Under the pieces are notes generated by a model. It had not been told where the DNA came from. It did no database searches and was given only the letters and a program-made list of their open reading frames with translations. DNA of 64,000 nt, taken from Phenylobacterium sp. GTDB taxonomy: Bacteria; Pseudomonadota; Alphaproteobacteria; Caulobacterales; Caulobacteraceae. Positions 1 through 8,007 of the stretch are shown in pieces. Both the position numbers and the translations under genes were made by a program. The stretch is from positions 1 to 64,000 of the forward strand of contig NZ_WGNY01000041.1 of the NCBI RefSeq assembly GCF_016124325.1. Reading direction: 5' to 3'. Position 1 is the stretch's first letter; every line of letters begins with the position of its first letter.

Positions 1-900
1 GAAGAGCAGGGCTGGGCGACGGCGAAGACGCTGGCCGAGGCGCTGCCCTACATCCAGATCTACGACCGCGAGACCGTGGTCATCAAATACGGCGGCCACG
101 CCATGGGCGAGGAGGCGGTCGCCAAGCTGTTCGCCGCCGACGTGGTGCTCTTGAAGATGCTGGGCCTGCATCCCGTGGTGGTCCACGGCGGCGGCCCGCA
201 GATCTCGGCGATGCTGGAGCGGGCGGGCGTGAAGTCGACCTTCGTCGACGGCCTGCGCGTGACCGACGCGGCCACCATGGAGATCGCCGAGATGGTGCTC
301 TCCGGCGCCATCAACAAGGAGATCGCCTCCTGGATCACCCAGGCCGGCGCCGAGGCCGAGGTGCGCGGCGTAGGCCTCTCGGGCAAGGACGCCCGCCTGA
401 TCACCGTCGAGAAGGTGACGCGCACCAAGAAGGACCCGGACAGCCAGATCGAGAAGGTGGTCGACCTGGGCTTCGTGGGCGAGCCGAAGGTGATCGACAC
501 CACCATCATCGAGGGCCTGATCGGCGCCCCGGAGGACTACATCCCCGTGGTCGCGCCCATCGGCGTCTCGGCCGAGGGCCAGACCTACAACATCAACGCC
601 GACACCGTGGCCGGCGCGTTGGCGGGCGCGCTGGAGGCCAAGCGCATGCTGCTGCTCACCGACGTGGCCGGCGTGCTCGACAAGAACGGCGAGCTGATCC
701 GCGAACTCACGGTGGCGGAAGCGAAGGCCGCCATCGACGACGGCACGGCCACCGGCGGCATGATCCCTAAGCTGGAGACGGCCATAGCGGCGGTCGAGTC
801 GGGCGTCGAGGCCGTGGTCATCATGGACGGACGGCGCCCCCACGCCATGCTGGTCGAGCTGTTCACCGAGCACGGGGCGGGGACGCTGGTTTGCCGGTGA
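1..900 (+). CDS. argB: Acetylglutamate kinase, 5' end cut by the window
   Basis: ArgB phosphorylates N-acetyl-L-glutamate with ATP, the second step of arginine biosynthesis, in the cytosol. The frame is open from base 1 (E-E-Q-G-W...) and ends at the TGA at 898-900, giving 299 visible residues. The family is about 300 residues, so only a few N-terminal residues are missing. An internal GTG at base 76 is not the start, because conserved family sequence (LAEALPYIQIYDRE) lies upstream of it. Visible motifs are KYGGHAMG, the glycine-rich nucleotide loop, then VVHGGGPQI for substrate binding, and NINADTVAGA and GGMIPKLE in the C-terminal half. A HAD phosphatase gene and dapD follow on the same strand. 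The identification is secure. Confidence 0.96.
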   Translation, partial: EEQGWATAKTLAEALPYIQIYDRETVVIKYGGHAMGEEAVAKLFAADVVLLKMLGLHPVVVHGGGPQISAMLERAGVKSTFVDGLRVTDAATMEIAEMVLSGAINKEIASWITQAGAEAEVRGVGLSGKDARLITVEKVTRTKKDPDSQIEKVVDLGFVGEPKVIDTTIIEGLIGAPEDYIPVVAPIGVSAEGQTYNINADTVAGALAGALEAKRMLLLTDVAGVLDKNGELIRELTVAEAKAAIDDGTATGGMIPKLETAIAAVESGVEAVVIMDGRRPHAMLVELFTEHGAGTLVCR

Positions 901-901
901 T

Positions 902-1025
902 CCGTGCCTTCCCTCCCCTTCATGGGGAGGGTGGACGGCGCGCCGCGCCGGACGGGTGGGGCGGCGCCGAGGCCCCCACCCCGCTCGCCTGCCGGCGGGT
1001 CGACCCTCCCCACGAGGGGGAGGGA
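902..1025. repeat. Intergenic palindromic repeat between argB and the HAD gene
   Basis: Two short hairpins point at each other: a CCCTCCCC/GGGGAGGG hairpin at about 909-930 and a CCCTCCCC/GGGGGAGGG hairpin at about 1004-1025. Between them GGGTGGGGC (954-962) can pair with the CCCACCCC stretch at about 974-981. The right hairpin also supplies the purine-rich ribosome binding site of the HAD gene. It resembles a mobile palindromic unit rather than coding DNA. Confidence 0.6.
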
Positions 1026-1027
1026 AG

Positions 1028-1690
1028 ATGAGCGCCGACCTCGCCCACGTCGACACCTGGCTGTTCGACCTGGACAACACCCTCTACCCCGCCGAGTCCG
1101 GCTTCATGGGGCAGATCGTCGACCGCATGACCGATTTCGTGGAGAAGGTCACCGGCCTGCCGCGCGACGAGGCCTTCAAGCTGCAGCGGGGCTATCTCGC
1201 CGAGCACGGCCTGACGCTGAAGGGCATGATGCTCCACCACGGCGTCGACCCGGCCGAGTTCCACGCCGTCTTCCACGACATGTCGCTGGACGCCCTGGCC
1301 CACGATCCCGAGCTGATGGCGGCGCTGGCCCGCCTGCCGGGCCGCCGGCTGATCTTCACCAACGCCGACGACGTCCACGCCCGCCGGGTGCTGGAGCGGC
1401 TGGAACTCGCGCATCTGTTCGACGACGTCTTCCACATCGGGTCGGCCGGCTACGCGCCCAAGCCCTCGCCCGAGGCCTTCTCGCGGATGAGCGCGGCGCA
1501 CGCCATCGACCCGGCGGCGACGGCCTTCTTCGAGGATTCCGAACGCAACCTCGAGCCCGCCGCCGGGCTCGGCATGACCACCGTCCTGGTGGGCGCGCAC
1601 GCGCCCGCCTCCGCCGCGCAATTCGTGCATCATAGAACCGAGAAGCTGGCGCCCTTCCTCGGGGCCGCCCGCCTGAGAGGGGCAAGTTGA
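1028..1690 (+). CDS. HAD-superfamily hydrolase, pyrimidine 5'-nucleotidase type
   Basis: A 220-residue cytosolic HAD phosphatase. Motif I is DLDNTLYP near residue 15, the signature of the SDT1/pyrimidine 5'-nucleotidase subgroup. Motif II is IFTNAD, the motif III lysine is in YAPKPSPEAF, and the acidic motif IV is FFEDSERN. An all-helical cap lies between motifs I and II. The family dephosphorylates small nucleotides such as UMP or CMP; the exact substrate here is unknown. The ATG at 1028 is chosen over an upstream in-frame start at 956 because GGGGGAGGGAAG sits directly before it and family homology begins there. The stop is immediately followed by the dapD ATG at 1691, so the two are probably cotranscribed. 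Confidence 0.88.
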   Translation: MSADLAHVDTWLFDLDNTLYPAESGFMGQIVDRMTDFVEKVTGLPRDEAFKLQRGYLAEHGLTLKGMMLHHGVDPAEFHAVFHDMSLDALAHDPELMAALARLPGRRLIFTNADDVHARRVLERLELAHLFDDVFHIGSAGYAPKPSPEAFSRMSAAHAIDPAATAFFEDSERNLEPAAGLGMTTVLVGAHAPASAAQFVHHRTEKLAPFLGAARLRGAS

Positions 1691-2521
1691 ATGTCTGACG
1701 AGCTGAAGCACGTGATCGAGGCCGCCTGGGAGGCCCGCGACACGATCTCCACCGCCACGACCGGCCGGGTGCGCGACGCCGTGCACGAGACCATCGAGCT
1801 GCTGGACTCCGGCCACCTGCGCGTGGCCCAGCGCGAGGCTGACGGGGCCTGGGTGACCAACCAGTGGGCGAAGCAGGCGATCCTGCTGTTCTTCCGCCTC
1901 AACCCCAACTTCCTGGTGCAGGCCGACGCGCCGGGCCCCTACTGGGACAAGGTGCCGCTCAAGTTCACGGGCTGGGACGCCGCGCGCTTCGAGGCGGCGG
2001 GCTTCCGCGCCGTGCCCGGCTGCGTGGTCCGCAAGGGCGCCTTCGTGGGCAAGGGCGTGGTGATGACGCCCTCGTTCGTGAACATCGGCGCCTATGTCGG
2101 CGAGGGCACGATGGTCGACACCTGGGCGACCGTGGGCTCGTGCGCCCAGATCGGGAAGAACTGCCACATCTCGGGCGGGGCGGGCATCGGCGGCGTGCTG
2201 GAGCCGCTCCAGGCCAACCCCACCATCGTCGAGGACCACTGCTTCATCGGCGCCCGCGCCGAGGTGGCCGAGGGCGTGATCGTGCGCGAGGGCAGCGTGC
2301 TGTCCATGGGCGTGTTCATCACCTCCACCACCCCGATCATCGACCGCAAGACCGGCCAGACCTACCTCGGCGAGGTGCCGCCCTATTCGGTGGTGGTCTC
2401 GGGCAGTCGGCCCAATCCGGTCGATCCGGCGCTGCCGTCCACCTACTGCGCGGTGATCATGAAGACGGTCGACGAGCGCACCCGCAGCAAGACCAGCATC
2501 AACGAGCTGCTGCGGGACTGA
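1691..2521 (+). CDS. dapD: 2,3,4,5-tetrahydropyridine-2,6-dicarboxylate N-succinyltransferase
   Basis: DapD transfers succinyl from succinyl-CoA to tetrahydrodipicolinate in the succinylase branch of lysine and meso-diaminopimelate synthesis, which feeds peptidoglycan. The 276 residues match the family length. A helical N-terminal domain (about 1-100) is followed by a left-handed beta-helix of hexapeptide repeats (about 105-230: VVRKGAFVGKGVVM, NIGAYVGEGTMVD, IGKNCHISGGAGIGG). The VDTWATVGS and VPPYSVVVSGS segments are typical of DapD. The ATG directly abuts the stop of the HAD gene. dapE, the enzyme acting two steps later, lies 1.6 kb downstream on the same strand. Confidence 0.97.
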   Translation: MSDELKHVIEAAWEARDTISTATTGRVRDAVHETIELLDSGHLRVAQREADGAWVTNQWAKQAILLFFRLNPNFLVQADAPGPYWDKVPLKFTGWDAARFEAAGFRAVPGCVVRKGAFVGKGVVMTPSFVNIGAYVGEGTMVDTWATVGSCAQIGKNCHISGGAGIGGVLEPLQANPTIVEDHCFIGARAEVAEGVIVREGSVLSMGVFITSTTPIIDRKTGQTYLGEVPPYSVVVSGSRPNPVDPALPSTYCAVIMKTVDERTRSKTSINELLRD

Positions 2522-2709
2522 TCCGTCCCACCGCGCGAAAGGCGCGCGATCGCCGGGCGCTCAATCGGAGGCTGCCGCCTTGGCCGCCCGTTCCCGTCTC
2601 CGGGGTTTGGGCTCGACGGGAGCGCGAGCTTCGTAAACCCTCGCGTTCCGAGATTTCGGTGAGGCGCAACCATCCGGAGGCGCCGGTCCGATAGGGTGGG
2701 GAGGATTAA

Positions 2710-3510
2710 ATGAAGACATCGATGATCGCCGCGGCTGCGGCGACGGCTCTCGTGTTCGCCGCTTCGGGCGTCGCTCACGCGCAGGTCGTGAACGATTTCG
2801 ACAGCGCCGGCGACACCGCGGGCTGGACGACCGATCGCTATGCGCCATCGACCTTCCAGTCGGGCGTCGCCTATGGCGGCCGCACCGGCACGCTGGAAGA
2901 AGCGACCTCCGTCGCCGACGGCGCGAACAACCGTCCCGGCGCCTATGTCTCGTCGTTCTACAACACCCAGGGCATGGCCTTCGACTTCGCGGCCGACGTC
3001 ACCGAGATGAGCATCGAGCTCTACGGCGACCCCGCCTACGCGAACGCGCTCGACGATCAGCGGATCGCCGGCTTCTGGGGCGTGTCCTACGATGCGACGG
3101 ATTCGATCTCGGCCTATCCGATCATCGAACTCACCAAGATCGGCTCCGACCTGACCTTCCGCGGCTGGGACAGCAACGGGGCGGGCTCCTGGCTGAACCT
3201 GGGCCTGCCCTCCGGCTTCGCGCTCGGCGCCTGGAACCGGCTCGACATCATGCTCGACACGGGCACGGACACCTTCAACTACTCCGTGAACGGCCAGCTT
3301 CTCGGGTCGGTCGGCGCCGGCGGCAGCCTGGGCATCCGCAGCACCATCCTGCAGGTGCACAACAACACCGACGGCATCGTCGATACGGCGCACTGGGACA
3401 ACCTCAGCACCGGCGCCGTGCCGGAGCCGGGGACCTGGGCCCTGATGATCCTCGGCTTCGGCGGCGTGGGCGCTCTCGTCCGCCGTCGTCGCGCGGCGGC
3501 CTTCGCCTGA
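2710..3510 (+). CDS. Secreted PEPxxWA-CTERM sorting-domain protein
   Basis: A 266-residue exported protein of unknown function. Residues 1-24 form a Sec signal peptide (MKTSMIAAAAATALVFAASG, cleavage after AHA). The body is rich in Gly, Asp, Thr and aromatic residues like a beta-sandwich, and parts such as RLDIMLDTGTDTFNYSVNG look like a concanavalin-type fold. The C-terminus is VPEPGTWALMILGFGG, then a short hydrophobic helix and RRRR. That is the PEPxxWA-CTERM signal recognised by exosortase-type machinery, none of which lies in this window. A GGGGAGGA ribosome binding site precedes the ATG. A terminator follows at 3551. Two further proteins with this tail are encoded at 9.9-11.5 kb. Confidence 0.85.
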   Translation: MKTSMIAAAAATALVFAASGVAHAQVVNDFDSAGDTAGWTTDRYAPSTFQSGVAYGGRTGTLEEATSVADGANNRPGAYVSSFYNTQGMAFDFAADVTEMSIELYGDPAYANALDDQRIAGFWGVSYDATDSISAYPIIELTKIGSDLTFRGWDSNGAGSWLNLGLPSGFALGAWNRLDIMLDTGTDTFNYSVNGQLLGSVGAGGSLGIRSTILQVHNNTDGIVDTAHWDNLSTGAVPEPGTWALMILGFGGVGALVRRRRAAAFA

Positions 3511-3550
3511 CGCGCTCCAGTTCGCTTACCCTCTAGTTAGCTTCAACCAG

Positions 3551-3587
3551 TCCTCCCGCGCCCCGCGCGGGAGGATTTCGGTTTTTT
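3551..3587 (+). terminator. Rho-independent terminator after the PEPxxWA gene
   Basis: A perfect 10-bp stem (TCCTCCCGCG pairing with CGCGGGAGGA, 3551-3560 and 3566-3575) with a 5-base loop is followed by TTTCGGTTTTTT. It terminates the plus-strand gene ending at 3510 and lies just beyond the 3' end of the convergent cupin gene. Confidence 0.85.
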
Positions 3588-3591
3588 GCGG

Positions 3592-4059
3592 TCAGGCGCC
3601 GTGCGGATATGGCGTCCCGTCGCGATGGCGGGCGATCTCCTCGCCGGGGCGGATGACCATGTCGATGTCGGGATAGTCGCAGCCGTCGGCGTGCGGATCG
3701 CGCGAGCCCACTTCCAGCACCACGGCGTCCCACTCCGAGCGGTTCTGCAGGTGGTGGCCGTTGGCGACCCCGGCGGGGAAGGCGGCGCACTCGCCGGCCT
3801 TCAGCACCTGCTCGCCCTCGTCGGTGACCAGCACGACCTCGCCCTCGACCACCCAGACGAACTCGTCCTCGGCGGTGTGCCAGTGGCGCTGGCTCGACCA
3901 GACGCCCGGCGCCAGGCGCAGCAGGTTCACGCCGAACTGGGTGAGCCCGCCGGCGTCGCCCAATTGCGTCCGCACCCGGTCGCTGCAGGGCTCGTCGTAC
4001 GGAGAGGGATAGCCGCAACCGCGGCGGGTCGGCGCGGCGTCGATGTCGATCCGGGGCAT
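3592..4059 (-). CDS. Small cupin-domain protein
   Basis: A 155-residue single-domain cupin. The first cupin motif is seen in SQRHWHTAEDEFVWVVEGEVVL (about residues 55-77, with H-x-H, E and G), and the second around AFPAGVANGHHLQN (about 93-106). Between them lies the usual GEQVLKAGECA turn. Such proteins bind a metal and act as isomerases, dioxygenases or sugar-binding proteins; the substrate cannot be read from the sequence. MPRIDIDAA is taken as the start because the longer open frame upstream runs antisense through dapE. The gene is divergent from dapE, with 42 bp between the two start codons, so both promoters must overlap or lie within the genes. Confidence 0.82.
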   Translation of the reverse strand: MPRIDIDAAPTRRGCGYPSPYDEPCSDRVRTQLGDAGGLTQFGVNLLRLAPGVWSSQRHWHTAEDEFVWVVEGEVVLVTDEGEQVLKAGECAAFPAGVANGHHLQNRSEWDAVVLEVGSRDPHADGCDYPDIDMVIRPGEEIARHRDGTPYPHGA

Positions 4060-4101
4060 GGAAAGTCCGTTGCGTCTGCGATGCGCGATACGTAAGTCGC
4101 G

Positions 4102-5250
4102 ATGATGACCACCACCATAGACGCCGTCGAACTCACCCGCGAACTGATCCGCCGGCCCTCCGTCACCCCCGCCGACGAGGGCGCGATGGACGTGGTCGAA
4201 CGCACGCTGGCGGGCCTGGGCTTCGCCTGCCGGCGCATGAAGTTCGGCGAGATCGAGAACCTCTACGCCCGCTGGGGCGACCAGGGGCCCAACCTCTGCT
4301 TCGCCGGTCACACCGACGTGGTGCCCGTGGGCGACGTCGGCGCCTGGTCGAAGGACGCCTTCGGGGCCGAGATGGTGGACGGCGTGCTGATCGGGCGCGG
4401 CTCGGTCGACATGAAGAGCGCCATCGCCGCCTTCGCCGCCGCCGCGGCCCAGGCGATCGAGGCCGGCCAGGTGCGCGGCTCGCTCTCGTTCCTGATCACC
4501 GGCGACGAGGAGGGCGTGGCCACCCACGGCACGAAGAAGGTCGTCGAGGCCCTGGCCGCCGAGGGCGAGCGCATCGACCACTGCGTGGTGGGCGAGCCCA
4601 CCTCGGCCGAGGCGTTCGGCGACATGGTCAAGGTGGGCCGCCGCGGCTCGATCAACGCCGAGATCGTGGTGGAGGGCGTCCAGGGCCACGTGGCCTATCC
4701 GCACCGTGCGGCCAATCCCGTGCCGGTCCTGCTCAAGCTGCTGACCGCGCTGCAGGACCGCAAGCTCGACGACGGCTACGCCGAGTTCCAACCCTCCAAT
4801 CTTGAAGTAACCTGGATCGAAGTCCCCAACACGGCCACCAACGTGATCCCCGGCGTGGCCCGCGCGCGGCTCAACATCCGCTTCAACCCGAACCACACGG
4901 GCCAGTCGCTTTCGGATTGGTTCAATCTTGAAGCATCGCGGGCCGCCGAGGGCTTTCCGGGCAAGGTGACGGTGGTTCCGCAGATCAGCGGCGAGGCGTT
5001 CCTGACCGAGCAGGGCCCCTTCACCGACCTGATCGCCGCCGCCGTCGCCGACGTGACGGGTCAAGCGCCGGAGCTCTCCACCTCGGGCGGCACCTCGGAC
5101 GCCCGCTTCATCCGCGCGCTCTGCCCGGTGGTCGAGGTGGGCCTGGTCGGCAAGACCATGCACCAGGTGGACGAGCGCGCGCCCGTGGCCGAGATCACGC
5201 GCCTGCAGCAGGTCTACTCGCGGATCATCGAACGGTATTTCGCAGGCTAA
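4102..5250 (+). CDS. dapE: Succinyl-diaminopimelate desuccinylase
   Basis: DapE removes succinate from N-succinyl-LL-2,6-diaminopimelate, using two zinc ions, in the lysine/peptidoglycan pathway begun by dapD. It has 382 residues, the family length. Metal and catalytic motifs are in order: HTDVVPVGD, GRGSVDMKS, TGDEEG with the catalytic glutamates, VGEPTS, and HQVDERA near the C-terminus. The dimerisation insert (GSINAEIVVEGVQGHVAYPH) is intact. Tandem ATGs at 4102 and 4105 both precede T-T-T-I-D. After the stop a CTCTCCCTCTCGGG/CCCGGGGGAGAG imperfect hairpin (about 5253-5284) without a T-run could slow transcription toward the convergent hydrolase gene. Confidence 0.96.
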   Translation: MMTTTIDAVELTRELIRRPSVTPADEGAMDVVERTLAGLGFACRRMKFGEIENLYARWGDQGPNLCFAGHTDVVPVGDVGAWSKDAFGAEMVDGVLIGRGSVDMKSAIAAFAAAAAQAIEAGQVRGSLSFLITGDEEGVATHGTKKVVEALAAEGERIDHCVVGEPTSAEAFGDMVKVGRRGSINAEIVVEGVQGHVAYPHRAANPVPVLLKLLTALQDRKLDDGYAEFQPSNLEVTWIEVPNTATNVIPGVARARLNIRFNPNHTGQSLSDWFNLEASRAAEGFPGKVTVVPQISGEAFLTEQGPFTDLIAAAVADVTGQAPELSTSGGTSDARFIRALCPVVEVGLVGKTMHQVDERAPVAEITRLQQVYSRIIERYFAG

Positions 5251-5320
5251 GCCCTCTCCCTCTCGGGCTGCGCCCGGGGGAGAGGAGAAGGGGCTCCATG
5301 CCGCGTCGCCAACCTGCCGC

Positions 5321-6346
5321 CTAGCCGAAGCAGTCCACGGCCTCGGCCATCCAGGCCCGCAGCGCGTCCTTGGCCTCGAGCGGGGTGTCGCCGTTGCGCA
5401 CGACGATCAGGTCGCGCTCGGGGCAGACGACGATGAACTGGCCCGCATAGCCGTTGGCCGAGAACGAGCCCGGCCCTCCCAGCCCCAGCCACCAGTGCGC
5501 GCCATAGGCGTCGGTCACGCCGGCCTGCTGGAACGTGGGCGTGCGCGCATAGTCGACCCAGCCCTCCGGCAGCAGCCGGCGGCCCTCCCACACGCCGTCG
5601 CGCAGGTAGAGGAGCCCGAAGCGGGCGAAGTCGCGCGGGGTGCAGAAGCAGAAGGACGAGCCGATGAAGGTGCCGACGGCGTCGAATTTGGGCGTGGCGC
5701 TGGTCATGCCCAGGGGCTGGAAGAGACGCTCGCGCATATAGGCCGCGAAGTCGCCGCCGTGGGCCTTGGCGGCCAGGCGGGCGACGATGTTGGTGGTTCC
5801 GCTGGCGTAGCTCCAGAACGTCCCGGGCGGATGGGCCAGCGGCCGGCCGGCGGCGTAGGCGGCGGTGTCCGCCTTGCCCGAGCCGTACAGCATCTCCAGC
5901 ACGTCGGAGACCGACCCCGGGACATAGTCCTCGACGAAGGCCAGGCCGCTCGACATGCGCAGGAGCTGGTCGGTGGTGATCGCCGCGCGCGGGTCGCCGG
6001 GCGCCTGCCACTCCGGGACGTCGGCGGGCGCAGCGACGTCCAGGCGGCCGTCCAGCGCCAGCATGCCGACCAGCGCCTGGGTCATGCTCTTGGCCATGGA
6101 CCATGACGGCTGGGTGCTCTCGGCCGTCGCCCCGAAGCCGTACCGCTCGAAGGTCAGCCGGCCGCCCTGGACGGCCAGCAGGGCATAGGTCTTGCCCAGC
6201 GGGCCCTCGGCGGGGGCGTCGAACGCCCGCGCCAGCAGGCCGTCGAGACGCGCGCGGTCGCGGACGGCCGGCGCGCCGGTCGGCCAGTCGCGGGTGGGCC
6301 AGGCGACGTCGCGCGGCTGGGCCGGGAGCGGGGGCAGGCCGCCCAC
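5321..6346 (-). CDS. Serine hydrolase, class C beta-lactamase-like
   Basis: A 341-residue protein of the beta-lactamase/DD-peptidase (serine hydrolase) fold. The S-x-x-K nucleophile motif is SMAK (near residue 83), followed by MTQALVGMLALDGRLD typical of this fold. The second motif is YASGTTN (Y-x-S/N), and a HWWLG segment lies where the third K/H-T-G-like motif is expected. No clear signal peptide is visible, so a cytosolic or unusually exported location is possible. The start is GTG at 6346; the upstream gene's TGA ends at 6348, so the two minus-strand genes are translationally linked. True beta-lactamase activity is unlikely; an esterase or peptidase role is an inference. Confidence 0.85.
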   Translation of the reverse strand: MGGLPPLPAQPRDVAWPTRDWPTGAPAVRDRARLDGLLARAFDAPAEGPLGKTYALLAVQGGRLTFERYGFGATAESTQPSWSMAKSMTQALVGMLALDGRLDVAAPADVPEWQAPGDPRAAITTDQLLRMSSGLAFVEDYVPGSVSDVLEMLYGSGKADTAAYAAGRPLAHPPGTFWSYASGTTNIVARLAAKAHGGDFAAYMRERLFQPLGMTSATPKFDAVGTFIGSSFCFCTPRDFARFGLLYLRDGVWEGRRLLPEGWVDYARTPTFQQAGVTDAYGAHWWLGLGGPGSFSANGYAGQFIVVCPERDLIVVRNGDTPLEAKDALRAWMAEAVDCFG

Positions 6347-6347
6347 C

Positions 6348-7178
6348 TCAGCGGTTGCCGTCGATCAGGTCGCCCAGGCCGCCCAGCAGCGAGCCCTCGC
6401 CGCGGTTCTGGCCGCCGCCGGCCGCCGCGGCCATCATCCGCCCGGCCAGGCGCGAGAAGGGCAGCGACTGGATCCACACCTTCCCCGGTCCGGTCAGCCG
6501 GGCGAAGAACACGCCCTCGCCGCCGAAGATCATGCTCTTCACCCCGCGCACCATCTCCAGGTCGAAGTCGACGGTGGAGGTGTAGGCCGCCAGGCAGCCG
6601 GTATCGACGTGGAGCTGTTCGCCCGGGGCCAGCTCGCGCTCCACCAGGGTGCCGCCCATCTGGACGAACACCCAGCCGTCGCCGTCCAGCCGCTGCATGA
6701 TGAAGCCCTCGCCGCCGAACAGGCCGGTCATCACCCGGCGCTGGAAGGCGATGCCGATCGACACGCCCTTGGCCGCGGCCAGGAAGCTGTCCTTCTGGCA
6801 GATCAGCGTGCCGCCCACGCTGTCCAGCTTGATCGGCAGGATGGAGCCCGGCGTGGGGGCGGCGAAAGCCACGCGCGCCTTGCCGCGGCCCTGGTGGGTG
6901 AAGACGGTGGTGAACAGGCTCTCGCCGGTCAGCAGGCGCTTGCCCGCGCCCAGCAGCGCGCCCATCACCCCGCCGCCCTGCTGGCCCGAGCCGTCGCCGA
7001 AGACGGTGCTCATCTCGACGCTGGCGTCCTTCCAGACGAAGGCCCCGGCCTCGGCCACCGCGCTCTCGCCGGGATCCAGCTCGATCTCCACGAACTGCAG
7101 GTCCTCGCCCTTGATCTCGAAGTCGATGTCGTCGGCGAGGCCGGCGCTGCGCTGGTGCGTCCAGGGGCTCTGCGGCAT
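6348..7178 (-). CDS. AIM24 / TIGR00266-family protein
   Basis: A 276-residue protein of the AIM24 beta-roll family. The diagnostic pattern is seen: LQFVEIELDPGESAVAEAG near the N-terminus, then glycine-rich stretches and a central MTGLFGGEGFIMQRLDGDG. A C-terminal MIFGGEGVFFARLTGPGKVW precedes SLPFSRLAGRM. Family members are soluble, sometimes membrane-associated, and have no established biochemical activity in bacteria. A 14-residue glycine/glutamine-rich patch (GDGSGQQGGGVMG) could be a flexible loop. It is the first gene of a two-gene minus-strand unit with the serine hydrolase. The function remains unknown. Confidence 0.85.
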   Translation of the reverse strand: MPQSPWTHQRSAGLADDIDFEIKGEDLQFVEIELDPGESAVAEAGAFVWKDASVEMSTVFGDGSGQQGGGVMGALLGAGKRLLTGESLFTTVFTHQGRGKARVAFAAPTPGSILPIKLDSVGGTLICQKDSFLAAAKGVSIGIAFQRRVMTGLFGGEGFIMQRLDGDGWVFVQMGGTLVERELAPGEQLHVDTGCLAAYTSTVDFDLEMVRGVKSMIFGGEGVFFARLTGPGKVWIQSLPFSRLAGRMMAAAAGGGQNRGEGSLLGGLGDLIDGNR

Positions 7179-7269
7179 GGGGGAACGGTCTCCTTGCGGT
7201 TTCCCCCAATGTACGGCGCCCGGGCGCGGGCGGAAGGCGGCGCCGGCTTAAATCGCCGTCATCCGGCGG

Positions 7270-8007
7270 TCAGTAGGTGACCTCGGTGAGATACAGCCCA
7301 TGCGCCGGGGCGACCGGGCCGCAGGCCTTGCGGTCGCGCGCCTCCAGGGCTTCGGCGACGTCGGCCTTGGACCAGCGGCCCACGCCCACCTCGGCGAGCG
7401 TGCCGGTCATCGAGCGCACCTGCCGGTGCAGGAACGAGCGGCTGGCGAACTCCAGCAGCACCGCCTCGCCCTCGCGGCGCACGTTGGCCACGTCCAGGGT
7501 CTTGCAGGGCGACTTCGCCTGGCAGTTCAGGTCGCGGAAGGTGGTGAAGTCGTGGTGGCCCACCAGCACCTGGGCGGCCGCGTGCATCGCCTCGGCGTCC
7601 AGCGGCTTCTTCACGTGCCAGACGCGGCCCTGGTCCAGCGCCGGCGGGCTCAGGCGGTTGAGGATGCGGTAGAGGTAGCGCCGCCCGGTGGCCGAGAACC
7701 GGCTGTGCCAGTCGTCGGGCGCGACCTGGGCGTCCAGGATCGAGATGGGCGCGGGGACCAGGTGGGCGTTCAGCGCATTGCGCACGGTCTCGGCCGGCCA
7801 GTCCTTGGCGAGGTCGACGTGGACCACCTGGCCCGTGGCGTGGACGCCGGTGTCGGTGCGCCCGGCGGCGTTCACCCGCAGGTCCTCGCCGCAGAAGCCC
7901 TTGATGGCGGCCTCCAGCGCGCCCTGCACCGACGGCAGGTCGGCCTGGGCCTGGAAGCCGTGGTAGGGCCGGCCGTCGTACTCGACGAGGAGGCGGTAGC
8001 GGGGCAT
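7270..8007 (-). CDS. truA: tRNA pseudouridine(38-40) synthase
   Basis: TruA isomerises uridines 38-40 in tRNA anticodon arms. The 245 residues match the family. The catalytic aspartate is in AAGRTDTGVHATGQVVH (about residues 48-64). The N-terminal YDGRPYHGFQAQ and the later RRYLYRIL and RQVRSMTGTLAEVG motifs are typical. Its ATG overlaps the fmt stop by one base (TGATG at 8005-8009), so it is translationally coupled to fmt in a def/fmt/truA-type cluster that reads toward decreasing coordinates. Confidence 0.96.
   Translation of the reverse strand: MPRYRLLVEYDGRPYHGFQAQADLPSVQGALEAAIKGFCGEDLRVNAAGRTDTGVHATGQVVHVDLAKDWPAETVRNALNAHLVPAPISILDAQVAPDDWHSRFSATGRRYLYRILNRLSPPALDQGRVWHVKKPLDAEAMHAAAQVLVGHHDFTTFRDLNCQAKSPCKTLDVANVRREGEAVLLEFASRSFLHRQVRSMTGTLAEVGVGRWSKADVAEALEARDRKACGPVAPAHGLYLTEVTY

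Noticed and set aside
2533..2549. CGCGCG-AAAG-CGCGCG-type hairpin after dapD as a terminator
   Set aside because: There is no T-run and such short GC palindromes are common by chance here.
5321..6346. Beta-lactamase resistance gene
   Set aside because: S-x-x-K and Y-x-S/N motifs define the fold only; the protein has no clear signal peptide and is more likely a serine esterase or peptidase.
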